Assembly (NCBI RefSeq): GCF_005843885.1
Contig: NZ_CP040443.1
Coordinates: forward strand, 4,650,001-4,714,000
Source: Escherichia sp. E4742
GTDB taxonomy: Bacteria; Pseudomonadota; Gammaproteobacteria; Enterobacterales; Enterobacteriaceae
Reading direction: 5' to 3'
DNA length: 64,000 nt
The translations under genes and the position numbers were made by a program. The notes below the pieces were generated by a model, which was not told the origin of the DNA, made no database searches, and saw only the letters and a list, made by a program, of their open reading frames with translations. Positions 50,901 through 59,678 of this stretch are shown here, piece by piece (the first letter of the stretch is position 1; each line of letters opens with the position of its first letter).

Positions 50901-51095
50901 GGTTCCCGTAGCATTACCGGATGGCGACATTAGCGCGCCATCCCATATAAAATAAGTTACAGTGTCACACCATTTCCCCACTTAAAGCACGTACAGCTTT
51001 TGCGCCTGACATCTTTTCCCGCAAAATAGATGCCCGTGTTTAAATTGCCATTCCTACTCATGCATCATCTACACCTTTACCCGGATCTGCGCACC

Positions 51096-52352
51096 ATGTT
51101 TCGTCGTCTGCTTATCGCAACGATAATCGGTATTCTCGCGGCGTTTGCCGTTGCCGGATTCCGTCATGCCATGCTGTTACTGGAGTGGTCATTCCTGAGC
51201 AATGATTCCGGGAGTCTGGTCAATGCTGCGACAAACCTTTCTCCGTGGCGACGCTTGTTAACTCCTGCGCTCGGCGGTCTGGCGGCAGGTTTATTACTCA
51301 TGGGCTGGCAGAGAGTTACGCAGCAACGACCCCGTGCGCCGACCGATTATATGGAAGCGTTGCAGAGCGAGGGGCAGTTCGATTACGCAGCAAGCCTGGT
51401 AAAATCACTTGCCTCTCTGCTGGTGGTGACAAGCGGTAGCGCAATTGGCCGTGAAGGCGCGATGATTCTGCTGGCGGCTCTTGCTGCATCCTGGTTTGCC
51501 CAACGTTTTACGCCGCGTGAAGAGTGGAAATTATGGATTGCCTGCGGTGCTGCGGCAGGCATGGCTGCAGCCTATCGCGCACCGCTTGCCGGGAGTTTAT
51601 TTATTGCCGAAGTGCTGTTTGGCACCATGATGCTTGCCTCTCTTGGCCCAGTGGTGATTTCAGCCGTGGTGGCATTACTTGTCAGCAATCTTATTAATCA
51701 CAGCGATGCATTGCTCTACAGCGTTCAGCTCGAGGTGACGCTGCATGTGCGGGACTATGCGCTAATTATCAGTACCGGCGTGCTGGCTGGTCTTTGCGGA
51801 CCATTACTGTTGAAAATGATGAGCGCCAGTCATCAAGGTTTTGTTCACCTAAAACTGACGCCGCCCTGGCAGTTGGCGTTAGGGGGGTTGATCGTCGGCC
51901 TGCTTTCCCTGCTCACGCCTGCCGTATGGGGCAATGGTTATAGTACGGTGCAATCCTTTTTAACCACCCCACCACTGTTTACGGTCATTGCTGCGATCTT
52001 CATCTGCAAACTTTTTGCCGTGCTGGCCAGTAGCGGTTCCGGCGCGCCTGGCGGCGTGTTTACGCCAACGCTATTTATCGGGCTTGCAATTGGCATGCTG
52101 TATGGACGTAGCCTGGGGTTATGGCTTCCAGGCGGCGAAGAAATGACGCTTTTACTCGGACTAACAGGAATGGCAACACTGCTGGCTGCGACCACGCATG
52201 CGCCAATTATGTCGACATTGATGATATGTGAAATGACCGGGGAGTATCAGCTACTCCCCGGTTTATTGATTGCCTGCGTGATCGCATCGGTAATGTCGCG
52301 GACCTTACACCCTGACTCTATCTACCGACAGCACACTACGCAGCATGGCTAA
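51096..52352 (+). CDS. clcB: Voltage-gated-type chloride channel ClcB
   Basis: An inner-membrane ClC-family protein (418 residues from ATG 51096), thought to aid extreme acid resistance by anion counter-flow. The selectivity motifs are visible: GSAIGREGAMILLAALAAS and SSGSGAPGGVFTPTLFIGLAIG, plus the central tyrosine-bearing region PDSIYRQH at the end. ATGs at 51030 and 51060 are alternative starts; none has a strong ribosome site and 51096 matches K-12. Several percent of residues differ from my memory of K-12. The gene ends 48 bp inside the convergent bioD2. Confidence 0.92.
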   Translation: MFRRLLIATIIGILAAFAVAGFRHAMLLLEWSFLSNDSGSLVNAATNLSPWRRLLTPALGGLAAGLLLMGWQRVTQQRPRAPTDYMEALQSEGQFDYAASLVKSLASLLVVTSGSAIGREGAMILLAALAASWFAQRFTPREEWKLWIACGAAAGMAAAYRAPLAGSLFIAEVLFGTMMLASLGPVVISAVVALLVSNLINHSDALLYSVQLEVTLHVRDYALIISTGVLAGLCGPLLLKMMSASHQGFVHLKLTPPWQLALGGLIVGLLSLLTPAVWGNGYSTVQSFLTTPPLFTVIAAIFICKLFAVLASSGSGAPGGVFTPTLFIGLAIGMLYGRSLGLWLPGGEEMTLLLGLTGMATLLAATTHAPIMSTLMICEMTGEYQLLPGLLIACVIASVMSRTLHPDSIYRQHTTQHG

Positions 52353-53000
52353 GCGGATGTATTGACCCAGTTCTCGCTGTTCAGCCCGGGGCAGATAAGG
52401 CAGTTCACCAATGAGCGGTGCCGGGAGTTTTTTACCCAGCACATCAATGATTTCAGCATAATGCGCTAACCCGGGGTTAATACGATTAGCCACCCAGCCA
52501 ATGAGCGGCAGACCGTCGTTCGCAATCGCTTGTGCTGTCAGAAGCGCATGGTTAATACAGCCTTCCTGAATGCCCACCACCATCAACACCGGTAGCTGCT
52601 CCTGGACCACCCATTCAGAGAGCGGACGCAGATCATTCATCAGGCTGCGCCATCCGCCAGTCCCCTCAACGACAACATGATCAACTTTGTCAGTCAGGTT
52701 AGCCAGACCATTTGAAATGAGCGTGTAATTGATTGGACAACTGTGCGCCACGCTACTTTCTTCTTCGCTTAACGCAATGGGATTGACTGCTTCATAAGGC
52801 AGTTCAATTGATGAAACACTCTGCAACACCAGGGCATCTTTATTACGCAGCCCCTCAGGTGTCTCTTTGCTCCCCTTCGCTACGGGTTTGTATCCCGCAA
52901 CCGTTTTTCCCTGGGAGGCTAACGCTTGTAGCAATGCGCGGGAAACCACCGTTTTCCCTACAGAAGTGTCTGTACCTGTTATAAAGAAACGCTTCAGCAT
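52305..53000 (-). CDS. bioD2: Dethiobiotin synthetase paralogue BioD2 (YnfK)
   Basis: An ATP-dependent dethiobiotin synthetase-like protein, converting 7,8-diaminononanoate to dethiobiotin by carboxylation; a second copy besides bioD of the bio operon. It has 231 residues from ATG 53000. The P-loop is FFITGTDTSVGKTVVSRAL; VVVEGTGGWRSLMNDLRPL and the PVLMVVGIQEGCINHALLTAQAI segments are family motifs. Its 3' end overlaps that of clcB by 48 bp in antisense. It lies 126 bp downstream of mlc on the same strand. Confidence 0.93.
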   Translation of the reverse strand: MLKRFFITGTDTSVGKTVVSRALLQALASQGKTVAGYKPVAKGSKETPEGLRNKDALVLQSVSSIELPYEAVNPIALSEEESSVAHSCPINYTLISNGLANLTDKVDHVVVEGTGGWRSLMNDLRPLSEWVVQEQLPVLMVVGIQEGCINHALLTAQAIANDGLPLIGWVANRINPGLAHYAEIIDVLGKKLPAPLIGELPYLPRAEQRELGQYIRLAMLRSVLSVDRVRV

Positions 53001-53125
53001 CACTAACTCCACCGTTATGCTTCACTAATATAAGCCAGGAAAATAATTCAACGTGGAAAGTCTAAGTTATGCTTTCTGCACTCAATTTGAGATAGCGCAA
53101 ATTTTGGTAGAACAGTTAAAAAATG

Positions 53126-54346
53126 TTAACCCTGCAACAGACGAATCAGCAAAGATCCATTATATAGCGCATCTTTTACCAGCGCGGCCCCTGCCATTGT
53201 CCCCTGATTGGTGAACTGAGTGCTCTCAACGCTAATATGCTGGCTGTATGCTGGAAGCGCCTGCTGGCGGATGCTGTCAGAAATCACAGGGAACAGAATA
53301 TTTGCCGCTTTGCTTAACGGCGAGCCAATCAGTATTTTTTGTGGGTTAAATAAATTCACCATGATGGCCAGAATGCGCCCAACATGCGCGCCTACGCCAG
53401 TGATAATATCCTTTGCCAGCAAGTCACCCTGCAACGCCGCATGGCATAATGAATCCACGCTCAAAGGCTGCCCGTGCAACATCGAACTCATTGACTGATT
53501 AAGGCGTAATTGCGCCAGTTCGAGGATGCTGTCCACACTGGCGATGGTTTCCAGACAACCGTGGTTACCGCAATAACAGCGTTTACCATACGGATCCACC
53601 TGGGTATGACCAATTTCTACCAGGCTACTGCTTCCGGCATGTAACAAGTGACCGTCGGTAATCACGCCCGCGCCAACATTGTGATCAATTACCACCTGAA
53701 TCACATCGCGCGCACCGCGAGAGGCTCCAAATAATGCCTCGGCCATCGTCCATGCACTAATATCATGCTGAATGAAAACCGGTACACCTGTGTGCTTCTC
53801 CAGCGCTTCGCCGAGCGGCATCTCTTTCACATCCTCGTAAAACGGCATCCGGTGCACAATACCATTTTCCGTATCAATAATTCCCGGTAAAGTAATGGCG
53901 ATGGATGTCAGGCGTTCGAGTTTTTTCTGATGGCGGATAAAAAACTGATCAATATGCGCAATGATACGTTCCAGCAAAGGCAATTCATCCTGAAGCGCCA
54001 GCTCCAGTGTCTCTTCCACCACCAGCTTGCTGCTTAAATCACGCAGGGCAAGAAAAATTAAACCACGACTGATGCGCAGAGAAAGATAATGCCAGGCTTC
54101 TGTTTCCACCACCAACCCCACCGCAGGGCGGCCACGGTTTCCCCCTTCTTTAATTTCTAACTCTTGCACCAGGTGCGCTTCTAACATTTCGCGGACAATT
54201 TTGGTGATACTGGCGGGAGCCAGTTGCGCCATGCGGGAAAGGTCGATACGCGAAATAGGACCAAGCTGATCAATCAGGCGATAAACAGCACCCGCGTTGG
54301 TCTGCTTTATTTGATCAATATGTCCAGGCTGGTTTTCAGCAACCAC
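53126..54346 (-). CDS. mlc: Global glucose regulator Mlc (DgsA)
   Basis: A ROK-family repressor (406 residues) of ptsG, ptsHI, manXYZ and malT. It is displaced from DNA by dephosphorylated EIICB-Glc when glucose enters. The N-terminal winged HTH is residues 10-75 (YRLIDQLGPISRIDLSRMAQLAPASITKIVREML). The C-terminal ROK domain has zinc ligands in YGKRCYCGNHGCLETIAS, with a His upstream (LVEIGHTQVDP). Its C-terminal amphipathic helix is GSLLIRLLQG. It is divergent from nothing close; ynfL is upstream on the same strand after 134 bp. Confidence 0.96.
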   Translation of the reverse strand: MVAENQPGHIDQIKQTNAGAVYRLIDQLGPISRIDLSRMAQLAPASITKIVREMLEAHLVQELEIKEGGNRGRPAVGLVVETEAWHYLSLRISRGLIFLALRDLSSKLVVEETLELALQDELPLLERIIAHIDQFFIRHQKKLERLTSIAITLPGIIDTENGIVHRMPFYEDVKEMPLGEALEKHTGVPVFIQHDISAWTMAEALFGASRGARDVIQVVIDHNVGAGVITDGHLLHAGSSSLVEIGHTQVDPYGKRCYCGNHGCLETIASVDSILELAQLRLNQSMSSMLHGQPLSVDSLCHAALQGDLLAKDIITGVGAHVGRILAIMVNLFNPQKILIGSPLSKAANILFPVISDSIRQQALPAYSQHISVESTQFTNQGTMAGAALVKDALYNGSLLIRLLQG

Positions 54347-54480
54347 CTTATACTCCCTATATTTTCGCGCTCCGAAATAATCTGTAGGCTATGGTGAAAC
54401 ACTTCAATGCGTGCCGTCAAATTTTTACTTAGCCATGTGATTAACAGCACACTTTTCGGGTTTTTTAGCTGAATTTTACC

Positions 54481-55374
54481 TCACCTGAGAGCATTCAGCA
54501 GCTGAATACGAAAGTTTCGCGCTGCCGGACTTTGTTCATGATGCGTCGGCCAGACCAACCACATTTCAGAAACCGCATCTTCTTCAGCAATAGGTATCCA
54601 ACGCATTTCATTAAGCTGAACACGCTTAAATGAGGCGGGCAAAATCGAAACGCCTAAACCGGCAGACACAAGGCCAATGATGGTCATCGCCTCGCCCACT
54701 TCCTGGGTAATAACCGGTGTAAGATTGTAGCGTCGCATCAGGCCCAGAATGTCATCATAAAGCCCTGTCCCGACGTGAGGGTCAAAGAAAACAAACGGCT
54801 CTTTTGCCAGTTCCGCCAACGTAACTACAGATTTACCGGCTAACGGATGATCGTGCGGAATCATCGCCATAAGCGGTTCATGCACAATTACCGCATGGTT
54901 CAACGTCTCCGGCAGCAAAGTATTGCGTAACAGTCCCATATCGAGCGTCCCTTCGATAAGGGGCGCAATTTGCTCGCGGGTATTCATCTCGCGCGTCTGC
55001 AAATGGACATCAGGAAATTCGCGGCGAAATAACGATAAGGTATCTGACACTGCGCGAATGAATGGCGCCGATGAGGTAAAACCAATGCGTAACTCTCCCG
55101 CCTCCCCCTGATGCAGTCGTTCTGCTCGCGCTGCGGCATCGTCCACCAAAGAAAGAATTTGACGACTATCGGCAAGAAATTGTTTGCCTGCAGCGGTGAG
55201 CGCGACGCTTCGATTGGTCCTGGCCAGCAGGCGCGCGCCAATTTGTTGCTCCAACGCCTGAATCTGTTGGCTTAGTGGCGGTTGAGAAATATTCAGGCGC
55301 GCAGCAGCACGACCAAAATGCAATTCTTCTGCAACGGCGATGAAGTAACGTAGGTGACGCAATTCGATATTCAT
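54481..55374 (-). CDS. ynfL: LysR-family regulator YnfL
   Basis: A LysR-type transcription factor, 297 residues: winged HTH at residues 2-60 (IELRHLRYFIAVAEELHFGRAAARLNISQPPLSQQIQALEQQ) and a substrate-binding domain from residue 90. It belongs to the CatM/BenM-like subgroup and is divergent from the transporter ynfM (106-bp spacer), which it probably controls. Target and effector are not experimentally clear. Confidence 0.93.
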   Translation of the reverse strand: MNIELRHLRYFIAVAEELHFGRAAARLNISQPPLSQQIQALEQQIGARLLARTNRSVALTAAGKQFLADSRQILSLVDDAAARAERLHQGEAGELRIGFTSSAPFIRAVSDTLSLFRREFPDVHLQTREMNTREQIAPLIEGTLDMGLLRNTLLPETLNHAVIVHEPLMAMIPHDHPLAGKSVVTLAELAKEPFVFFDPHVGTGLYDDILGLMRRYNLTPVITQEVGEAMTIIGLVSAGLGVSILPASFKRVQLNEMRWIPIAEEDAVSEMWLVWPTHHEQSPAARNFRIQLLNALR

Positions 55375-55480
55375 ATTTAATACATATTATTTGAGACTAT
55401 TAATATATTAGACATAACAATTCGATTTTCCTACTCTATTCCTGAGCTAACACAACGCGCATATTTAGTAAGGATTTCAA

Positions 55481-56734
55481 GTGAGTCGTACCACAACTGT
55501 TGATGGCGATCCGGCAAGCGCCACTGACAAGCAAAACGTTTCCCAGCCAAACCTGTTCATCAAACGCGGTACGCCGCAATTTATGCGCGTGACCCTGGCG
55601 CTTTTTTCTGCCGGACTGGCAACCTTCGCACTTCTCTATTGTGTGCAACCTATCCTTCCGGTTCTTTCGCAAGAGTTTGGCTTAACACCCGCAAACAGTA
55701 GTATTTCACTGTCAATTTCAACGGCAATGTTGGCTATCGGATTGCTGTTTACTGGCCCGCTTTCCGATGCCATTGGTCGCAAGCCAGTGATGGTTACGGC
55801 GCTGTTATTGGCCTCCATCTGCACGTTACTTTCGACGATGATGACCAGCTGGCACGGAATTTTGGTGATGCGCGCCTTGATTGGCCTTTCATTAAGCGGC
55901 GTGGCTGCGGTGGGCATGACCTACCTTAGCGAAGAGATCCACCCGAGTTTTGTCGCCTTTTCGATGGGGTTGTACATCAGCGGTAACTCGATTGGCGGCA
56001 TGAGCGGACGCTTAATTAGCGGTGTCTTCACCGATTTCTTCAGCTGGCGAATTGCACTGGCAGCGATTGGCTGTTTCGCACTGGCCTCGGCGTTAATGTT
56101 CTGGAAAATTCTTCCTGAATCTCGCCATTTCCGCCCTTCCTCACTACGCCCTAAAACATTGTTTATCAACTTCCGTCTGCACTGGCGCGACCAGGGATTG
56201 CCTTTATTATTCGCAGAAGGTTTTTTGCTGATGGGCTCATTCGTCACCCTGTTTAATTATATTGGCTATCGCTTGATGCTTTCCCCCTGGCATATCAGCC
56301 AGGCGGTGGTGGGTCTATTATCGCTGGCCTATTTGACCGGTACCTGGAGTTCACCAAAAGCCGGAACCATGACCACCCGCTTCGGACGCGGTCCGGTGAT
56401 GCTGTCTTCGACAGGTGTCATGCTTGTTGGCCTGTTAATGACATTGTTCAGTTCGATATGGCTGATTTTTGCCGGGATGTTGCTCTTCTCCGCCGGATTC
56501 TTTGCTGCTCACTCGGTCGCCAGCAGCTGGATTGGCCCCCGTGCTAAACGCGCCAAAGGCCAGGCTTCCTCGCTGTATCTGTTCAGTTACTACCTGGGGT
56601 CAAGTATTGCCGGAACATTAGGTGGGGTCTTCTGGCATACCTACGGTTGGAACGGCGTTGGCGCTTTTATTGCGTCGATGCTGGTGGTCGCGATTATAGT
56701 GGGTACACGTTTGCACCATCGATTGCACGCCTGA
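55481..56734 (+). CDS. ynfM: MFS transporter YnfM
   Basis: An inner-membrane major facilitator of 417 residues, with twelve predicted helices after an N-terminal cytoplasmic segment of about 35 residues. The start is GTG 55481. Motif A is GPLSDAIGRKPVMVT, the TM5 motif is GLYISGNSIGGMSGRL, and the basic C-terminus ends LHHRLHA. It may export arabinose or amino acid-like compounds, as reported for related proteins; the substrate is not defined. It is divergent from the LysR gene ynfL. Confidence 0.92.
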   Translation: MSRTTTVDGDPASATDKQNVSQPNLFIKRGTPQFMRVTLALFSAGLATFALLYCVQPILPVLSQEFGLTPANSSISLSISTAMLAIGLLFTGPLSDAIGRKPVMVTALLLASICTLLSTMMTSWHGILVMRALIGLSLSGVAAVGMTYLSEEIHPSFVAFSMGLYISGNSIGGMSGRLISGVFTDFFSWRIALAAIGCFALASALMFWKILPESRHFRPSSLRPKTLFINFRLHWRDQGLPLLFAEGFLLMGSFVTLFNYIGYRLMLSPWHISQAVVGLLSLAYLTGTWSSPKAGTMTTRFGRGPVMLSSTGVMLVGLLMTLFSSIWLIFAGMLLFSAGFFAAHSVASSWIGPRAKRAKGQASSLYLFSYYLGSSIAGTLGGVFWHTYGWNGVGAFIASMLVVAIIVGTRLHHRLHA

Positions 56735-56737
56735 AAA

Positions 56738-56777
56738 AATAAGCCCGGGCTGAGTAAAATACCCACCCGGGCTTATT
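56738..56777 (-). terminator. Strong terminator facing the minus strand
   Basis: AATAAGCCCGGG / CCCGGGCTTATT is a 12-bp perfect stem followed on the minus strand by a T6 run, but not by T on the + strand. It is therefore a minus-strand terminator. The only gene it can serve is the small ORF at 56784-56888. It may also block read-through from ynfM. Confidence 0.85.
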
Positions 56778-56783
56778 GTCTGC

Positions 56784-56888
56784 TCAACTCAACGTTAATA
56801 ACCATCCTAAAATAGACGAAGCGCCAGCCAATTCCCGCAGCGCATCTAATGTCATCAGGATAATAAATACCCAAATTAGCGGATTCAT
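56784..56888 (-). CDS. Probable 34-residue small membrane protein
   Basis: I do not recognise a name for this ORF. It encodes a 34-residue protein (MNPLIWVFIILMTLDALREL, then AGASSILGWLLTLS), with one clear transmembrane helix (LIWVFIILMTLDAL). It is on the minus strand between ynfM and asr, and its stop lies 7 bp upstream of a strong minus-strand terminator. No obvious Shine-Dalgarno or -10/-35 was found, so expression is uncertain. The 257-bp segment upstream (56890-57146) is otherwise the asr promoter region. Confidence 0.6.
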   Translation of the reverse strand: MNPLIWVFIILMTLDALRELAGASSILGWLLTLS

Positions 56889-57029
56889 TTACTGTGTGTC
56901 ATTTATTGATGATGCAAAGTAATTCTACCGTTTTGGGAACAGAGAAATAGTAAACTCGATCAAGACTACTGATATTAGTAGGGAATTTACCTTAAGTCAC
57001 ATCGCGTTATTATTTACCAATTTACTTTG

Positions 57030-57043
57030 TACATATCGTTACA
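57030..57043 (+). promoter_or_regulatory. RstA box upstream of asr
   Basis: TACATATCGTTACA fits the RstA consensus TACATNTNGTTACA at every position. RstBA activates asr at low pH, and the site lies about 105 bp before the asr start. Confidence 0.85.
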
Positions 57044-57147
57044 TGCCGAAACCAACCACTCACGGAAGCCTCTCATTACCCGAGATATAGTCATTACATC
57101 GGCCCCGTAGTGGGGTTGCATAAAAAAACCAAATTGAGGGTATGACA

Positions 57148-57456
57148 ATGAAAAAAGTATTAGCTCTGGTTGTTGCCGCTGCAATGAGTCTCTCTTCTGC
57201 CGCCTTTGCCGCAGAGACTGCGACCACACCTGCCCCTGCAACTACTGCCACCAAAGCTGCACCTGCAAAAACCATGCATCATAAAAAACAGCATAAAGCA
57301 GCACCTGCCCAAAAAGCGCAGGCGGCTAAAAAGCATCATAAAAAAGCGAAAACTGAACAGAAAGCTCCGGAACAAAAAGCACAAGCCGCGAAAAAACACA
57401 CCAAGAAACACAGCCATCAGCAACCTGCAAAACCAGCTGTCCAACCAGCAGCTTAA
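57148..57456 (+). CDS. asr: Acid shock protein Asr
   Basis: A periplasmic, strongly basic acid-induced protein of 102 residues (ATG 57148; an earlier ATG is two codons upstream). The signal peptide is MKKVLALVVAAAMSLSSAAFA. The mature part is built of Ala/Lys/His/Pro-rich repeats (HHKKQHKAAPAQKAQAAKKHH; KKHTKKHSHQQPAKPAVQ). It is processed at low pH and helps buffer the periplasm. It is controlled by RstA and PhoB in E. coli; the RstA box is present. Confidence 0.95.
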   Translation: MKKVLALVVAAAMSLSSAAFAAETATTPAPATTATKAAPAKTMHHKKQHKAAPAQKAQAAKKHHKKAKTEQKAPEQKAQAAKKHTKKHSHQQPAKPAVQPAA

Positions 57457-57548
57457 GTTTTCAACAGCAATAATGGCGCGCCCCCTCGCGCCTGAAAATT
57501 ACGGCGCTAGACGGATAACGTTTAGCGCCGCCTTAAGCGGAGGGTACT

Positions 57549-57632
57549 ATGGTGGGCCGTTATCGCTATGAGTTCATTCTTATCATCCTTATTTTATGCG
57601 CATTGATTGCCACTCGATTTTATCTTTTCTGA
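57549..57632 (+). CDS. ydgU: Small membrane protein YdgU, 27 aa
   Basis: A 27-residue ORF (MVGRYRYEFILIILILCALI, then ATRFYLF) downstream of asr, matching the known small protein YdgU at the same position. One transmembrane helix is preceded by a basic head. The ribosome site is GGAGGG, about 8 bp upstream. It probably shares the asr transcript and is acid-induced. Function unknown. Confidence 0.85.
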   Translation: MVGRYRYEFILIILILCALIATRFYLF

Positions 57633-57731
57633 TCGTAGTTATCTGATTTCACTCCCACTTTAATCCCGTCCCGGCTATAGTATTTATGAGGGTTTGCTTT
57701 TAATAATCATAATTACCCACCAGAGTGTGAT

Positions 57732-58553
57732 ATGCGTACAACCATTGCTGTAGTGCTGGGTGCAATTAGTTTGACATCTGCATTGGTATTTGCAGATAAA
57801 CCTGACAGTCCTGAATCGGCTAATGATGAAGTCAGCACCCTTTTTTTCGGTCATGACGATCGAGTGCCAGTAATTAACACAACCCAATCTCCGTGGGATG
57901 CGGTTGGGCAACTGGAGACTGCCAGTGGAAATCTCTGCACGGCCACCCTGATTGCGCCCAATCTCGCATTAACGGCGGGTCACTGTTTATTAACGCCGCC
58001 AAAAGGCAAACCAGACAAAGCAATTGCGCTGCGTTTTGTGGCGAATAAGGGGCTATGGCGCTATGAGATCCACAACATTGAAGGCCGCGTTGATCCGACA
58101 TTAGGTAAACGGTTAAAGGCTAATGGAGATGGCTGGATTGTCCCGCCTGCTGCCGCGCCGTGGGATTTTGGTTTGATTGTGCTGCGCAATCCGCCTTCAG
58201 GCATTACACCCTTACCACTTTTCGAGGGAGACAAAGCAGCACTCACCGCCGCATTAAAAACGGCAGGTCGTAAAGTGACCCAGGCAGGCTATCCCGAGGA
58301 TCACCTGGATACGTTGTACAGTCATAAAAATTGCGAAGTGACTGGCTGGGCGCAAACGTCGGTGATGTCGCATCAGTGCGATACCCTACCGGGTGACAGC
58401 GGTTCGCCGCTAATGCTGCATACTGATGACGGCTGGCAGTTGATTGGCGTGCAAAGTTCGGCGCCTGCGGCTAAGGATCGCTGGCGGGCTGATAACCGGG
58501 CTATTTCTGTTACCGGCTTTCGCGACAAACTGGAAGAGTTATCCCGGCAATAG
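57732..58553 (+). CDS. ydgD: Periplasmic trypsin-like serine protease YdgD
   Basis: An exported chymotrypsin-fold protein of 273 residues. The signal peptide is MRTTIAVVLGAISLTSALVFA. The catalytic triad is visible: His in ALTAGHCLL, Asp in PWDFGLIVL and Ser in LPGDSGSPLM. Cys pairs (NLCTATLIAPN with GHC; NCEVTGW with SHQCD) suggest disulfides. Substrates are unknown. It follows asr and ydgU and converges with mdtI across a terminator. Confidence 0.92.
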   Translation: MRTTIAVVLGAISLTSALVFADKPDSPESANDEVSTLFFGHDDRVPVINTTQSPWDAVGQLETASGNLCTATLIAPNLALTAGHCLLTPPKGKPDKAIALRFVANKGLWRYEIHNIEGRVDPTLGKRLKANGDGWIVPPAAAPWDFGLIVLRNPPSGITPLPLFEGDKAALTAALKTAGRKVTQAGYPEDHLDTLYSHKNCEVTGWAQTSVMSHQCDTLPGDSGSPLMLHTDDGWQLIGVQSSAPAAKDRWRADNRAISVTGFRDKLEELSRQ

Positions 58554-58560
58554 CGTTCAA

Positions 58561-58586
58561 ATGCTGCCCGAAAATACGGGCAGCAT
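58561..58586. terminator. Bidirectional terminator between ydgD and mdtI
   Basis: ATGCTGCCCG-N6-CGGGCAGCAT is a 10-bp perfect stem in the 38-bp gap between two convergent stops. A/T tracts are short but present on both sides. Confidence 0.75.
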
Positions 58587-58591
58587 AAACA

Positions 58592-58921
58592 TCAGGCGAG
58601 TTTCACCATGATCATTCCGGCTAACAACAGGACCAGACCAACCCAGCCTTTGCGGTTTAACCGCTGACCAAACAGGACCCAACCGGCTGCTAATGTGGCG
58701 ACAATACCAAACCCACCCCACAGCGCATACGCCACTGACAAGTCGATCCCTTTCACTGCCTGGGATAGTGCACTAAAAGCAGCAAGTACCGCCGCCAGCG
58801 ACAGCAAGCCATAGACTTTACGGCGAAAGCCATCAGAAAATTTCAAAAAGACGTTAGCAATAATTTCCAGCACTATCGCCAGTGCCAACCAGGCGGCGTG
58901 AATCCATTCAAACTGAGCCAT
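58592..58921 (-). CDS. mdtI: Spermidine exporter subunit MdtI
   Basis: A small multidrug resistance (SMR) protein of 109 residues with four transmembrane helices. It forms a heterodimer with MdtJ for spermidine export. The conserved membrane Glu is in WLALAIVLEIIANVFLKFS. It starts 14 bp inside mdtJ, so the pair is translationally coupled. Confidence 0.95.
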   Translation of the reverse strand: MAQFEWIHAAWLALAIVLEIIANVFLKFSDGFRRKVYGLLSLAAVLAAFSALSQAVKGIDLSVAYALWGGFGIVATLAAGWVLFGQRLNRKGWVGLVLLLAGMIMVKLA

Positions 58922-59273
58922 GATTCTGCTCCAGCGTAGATTTACGCACTTTACGTGTACCCGATTTGATCAATACAATCCCGGCAACCAGAGTTGTTAA
59001 CCCGACAATTTTCATCAGCGATAAACTTTCATCAAATAACAGAACGCTAAACAGCGTAATAAATAAAATACCGATACCTTCCCACAGCGCATAGGCTACG
59101 CCTAACGCAATTTTTTTAACGGCGAAAGAGAGAAGTATATATGACAGAGAAATCATCACCAGCATTAAAATAAACCCGCTGTTTCCATCACTGACGCTAG
59201 CCCATTTCATAGATAACGTGCCGGTAATTTCTGTGGCAATAGCCAGACCTAATAAAATCCAATAAAAATACAT
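58908..59273 (-). CDS. mdtJ: Spermidine exporter subunit MdtJ
   Basis: The SMR partner of MdtI, 121 residues and four helices. The family Glu is in ILLGLAIATEITGTLSMKW, and AYALWEGIGILFITLFSVLLFDE is helix 3-4. The C-terminal tail is basic (SGTRKVRKSTLEQN). It precedes mdtI in the operon; both are induced by spermidine in E. coli. The region upstream, 59274-59678, contains no recognised gene, only an imperfect inverted repeat at 59483-59528. Confidence 0.95.
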   Translation of the reverse strand: MYFYWILLGLAIATEITGTLSMKWASVSDGNSGFILMLVMISLSYILLSFAVKKIALGVAYALWEGIGILFITLFSVLLFDESLSLMKIVGLTTLVAGIVLIKSGTRKVRKSTLEQNHGSV

Positions 59274-59482
59274 CGTCCTTCTCCTGCAAGAGAATTATTT
59301 TAATATTCGCTTAATTCAGCGAAAGTAAAGTGGTCAAGCCCAGCGCATAGCGCAAGCTTTGGCAGAAGAAAGGACTAAAGCGCGTTGCGCCAGTGCTGCT
59401 CAGCTGCGAGCAAGATAGTGGATGAGGTACGAAGATGGGTAAATGTAGAAAATAACGTCCTGAACAAATTGTCCATAAAATT

Positions 59483-59528
59483 ACAATTATCCGCAGTGTT
59501 GCTTCTCGTCATCGCGGATGATAATTGT
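59483..59528. repeat. Imperfect inverted repeat upstream of tqsA
   Basis: ACAATTATCCGC (59483-59494) pairs with GCGGATGATAATTGT (59514-59528) apart from a bulge. It lies about 150 bp before tqsA in an otherwise featureless spacer. It could be an operator or an RNA hairpin. Confidence 0.4.
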
Positions 59529-59678
59529 CCTCGGTAGTTGAACACGTCTGATTTGTATCATAGCTTAAGAATTAACTCAAAACATTTTCACTTCTTTACC
59601 TGAGTGGTTTGATTTTCGTTATAATGCCGCAGCAAAAAAGAAAATATTATTAGCGAAGGAAGAAAAACGAGGATAAAC

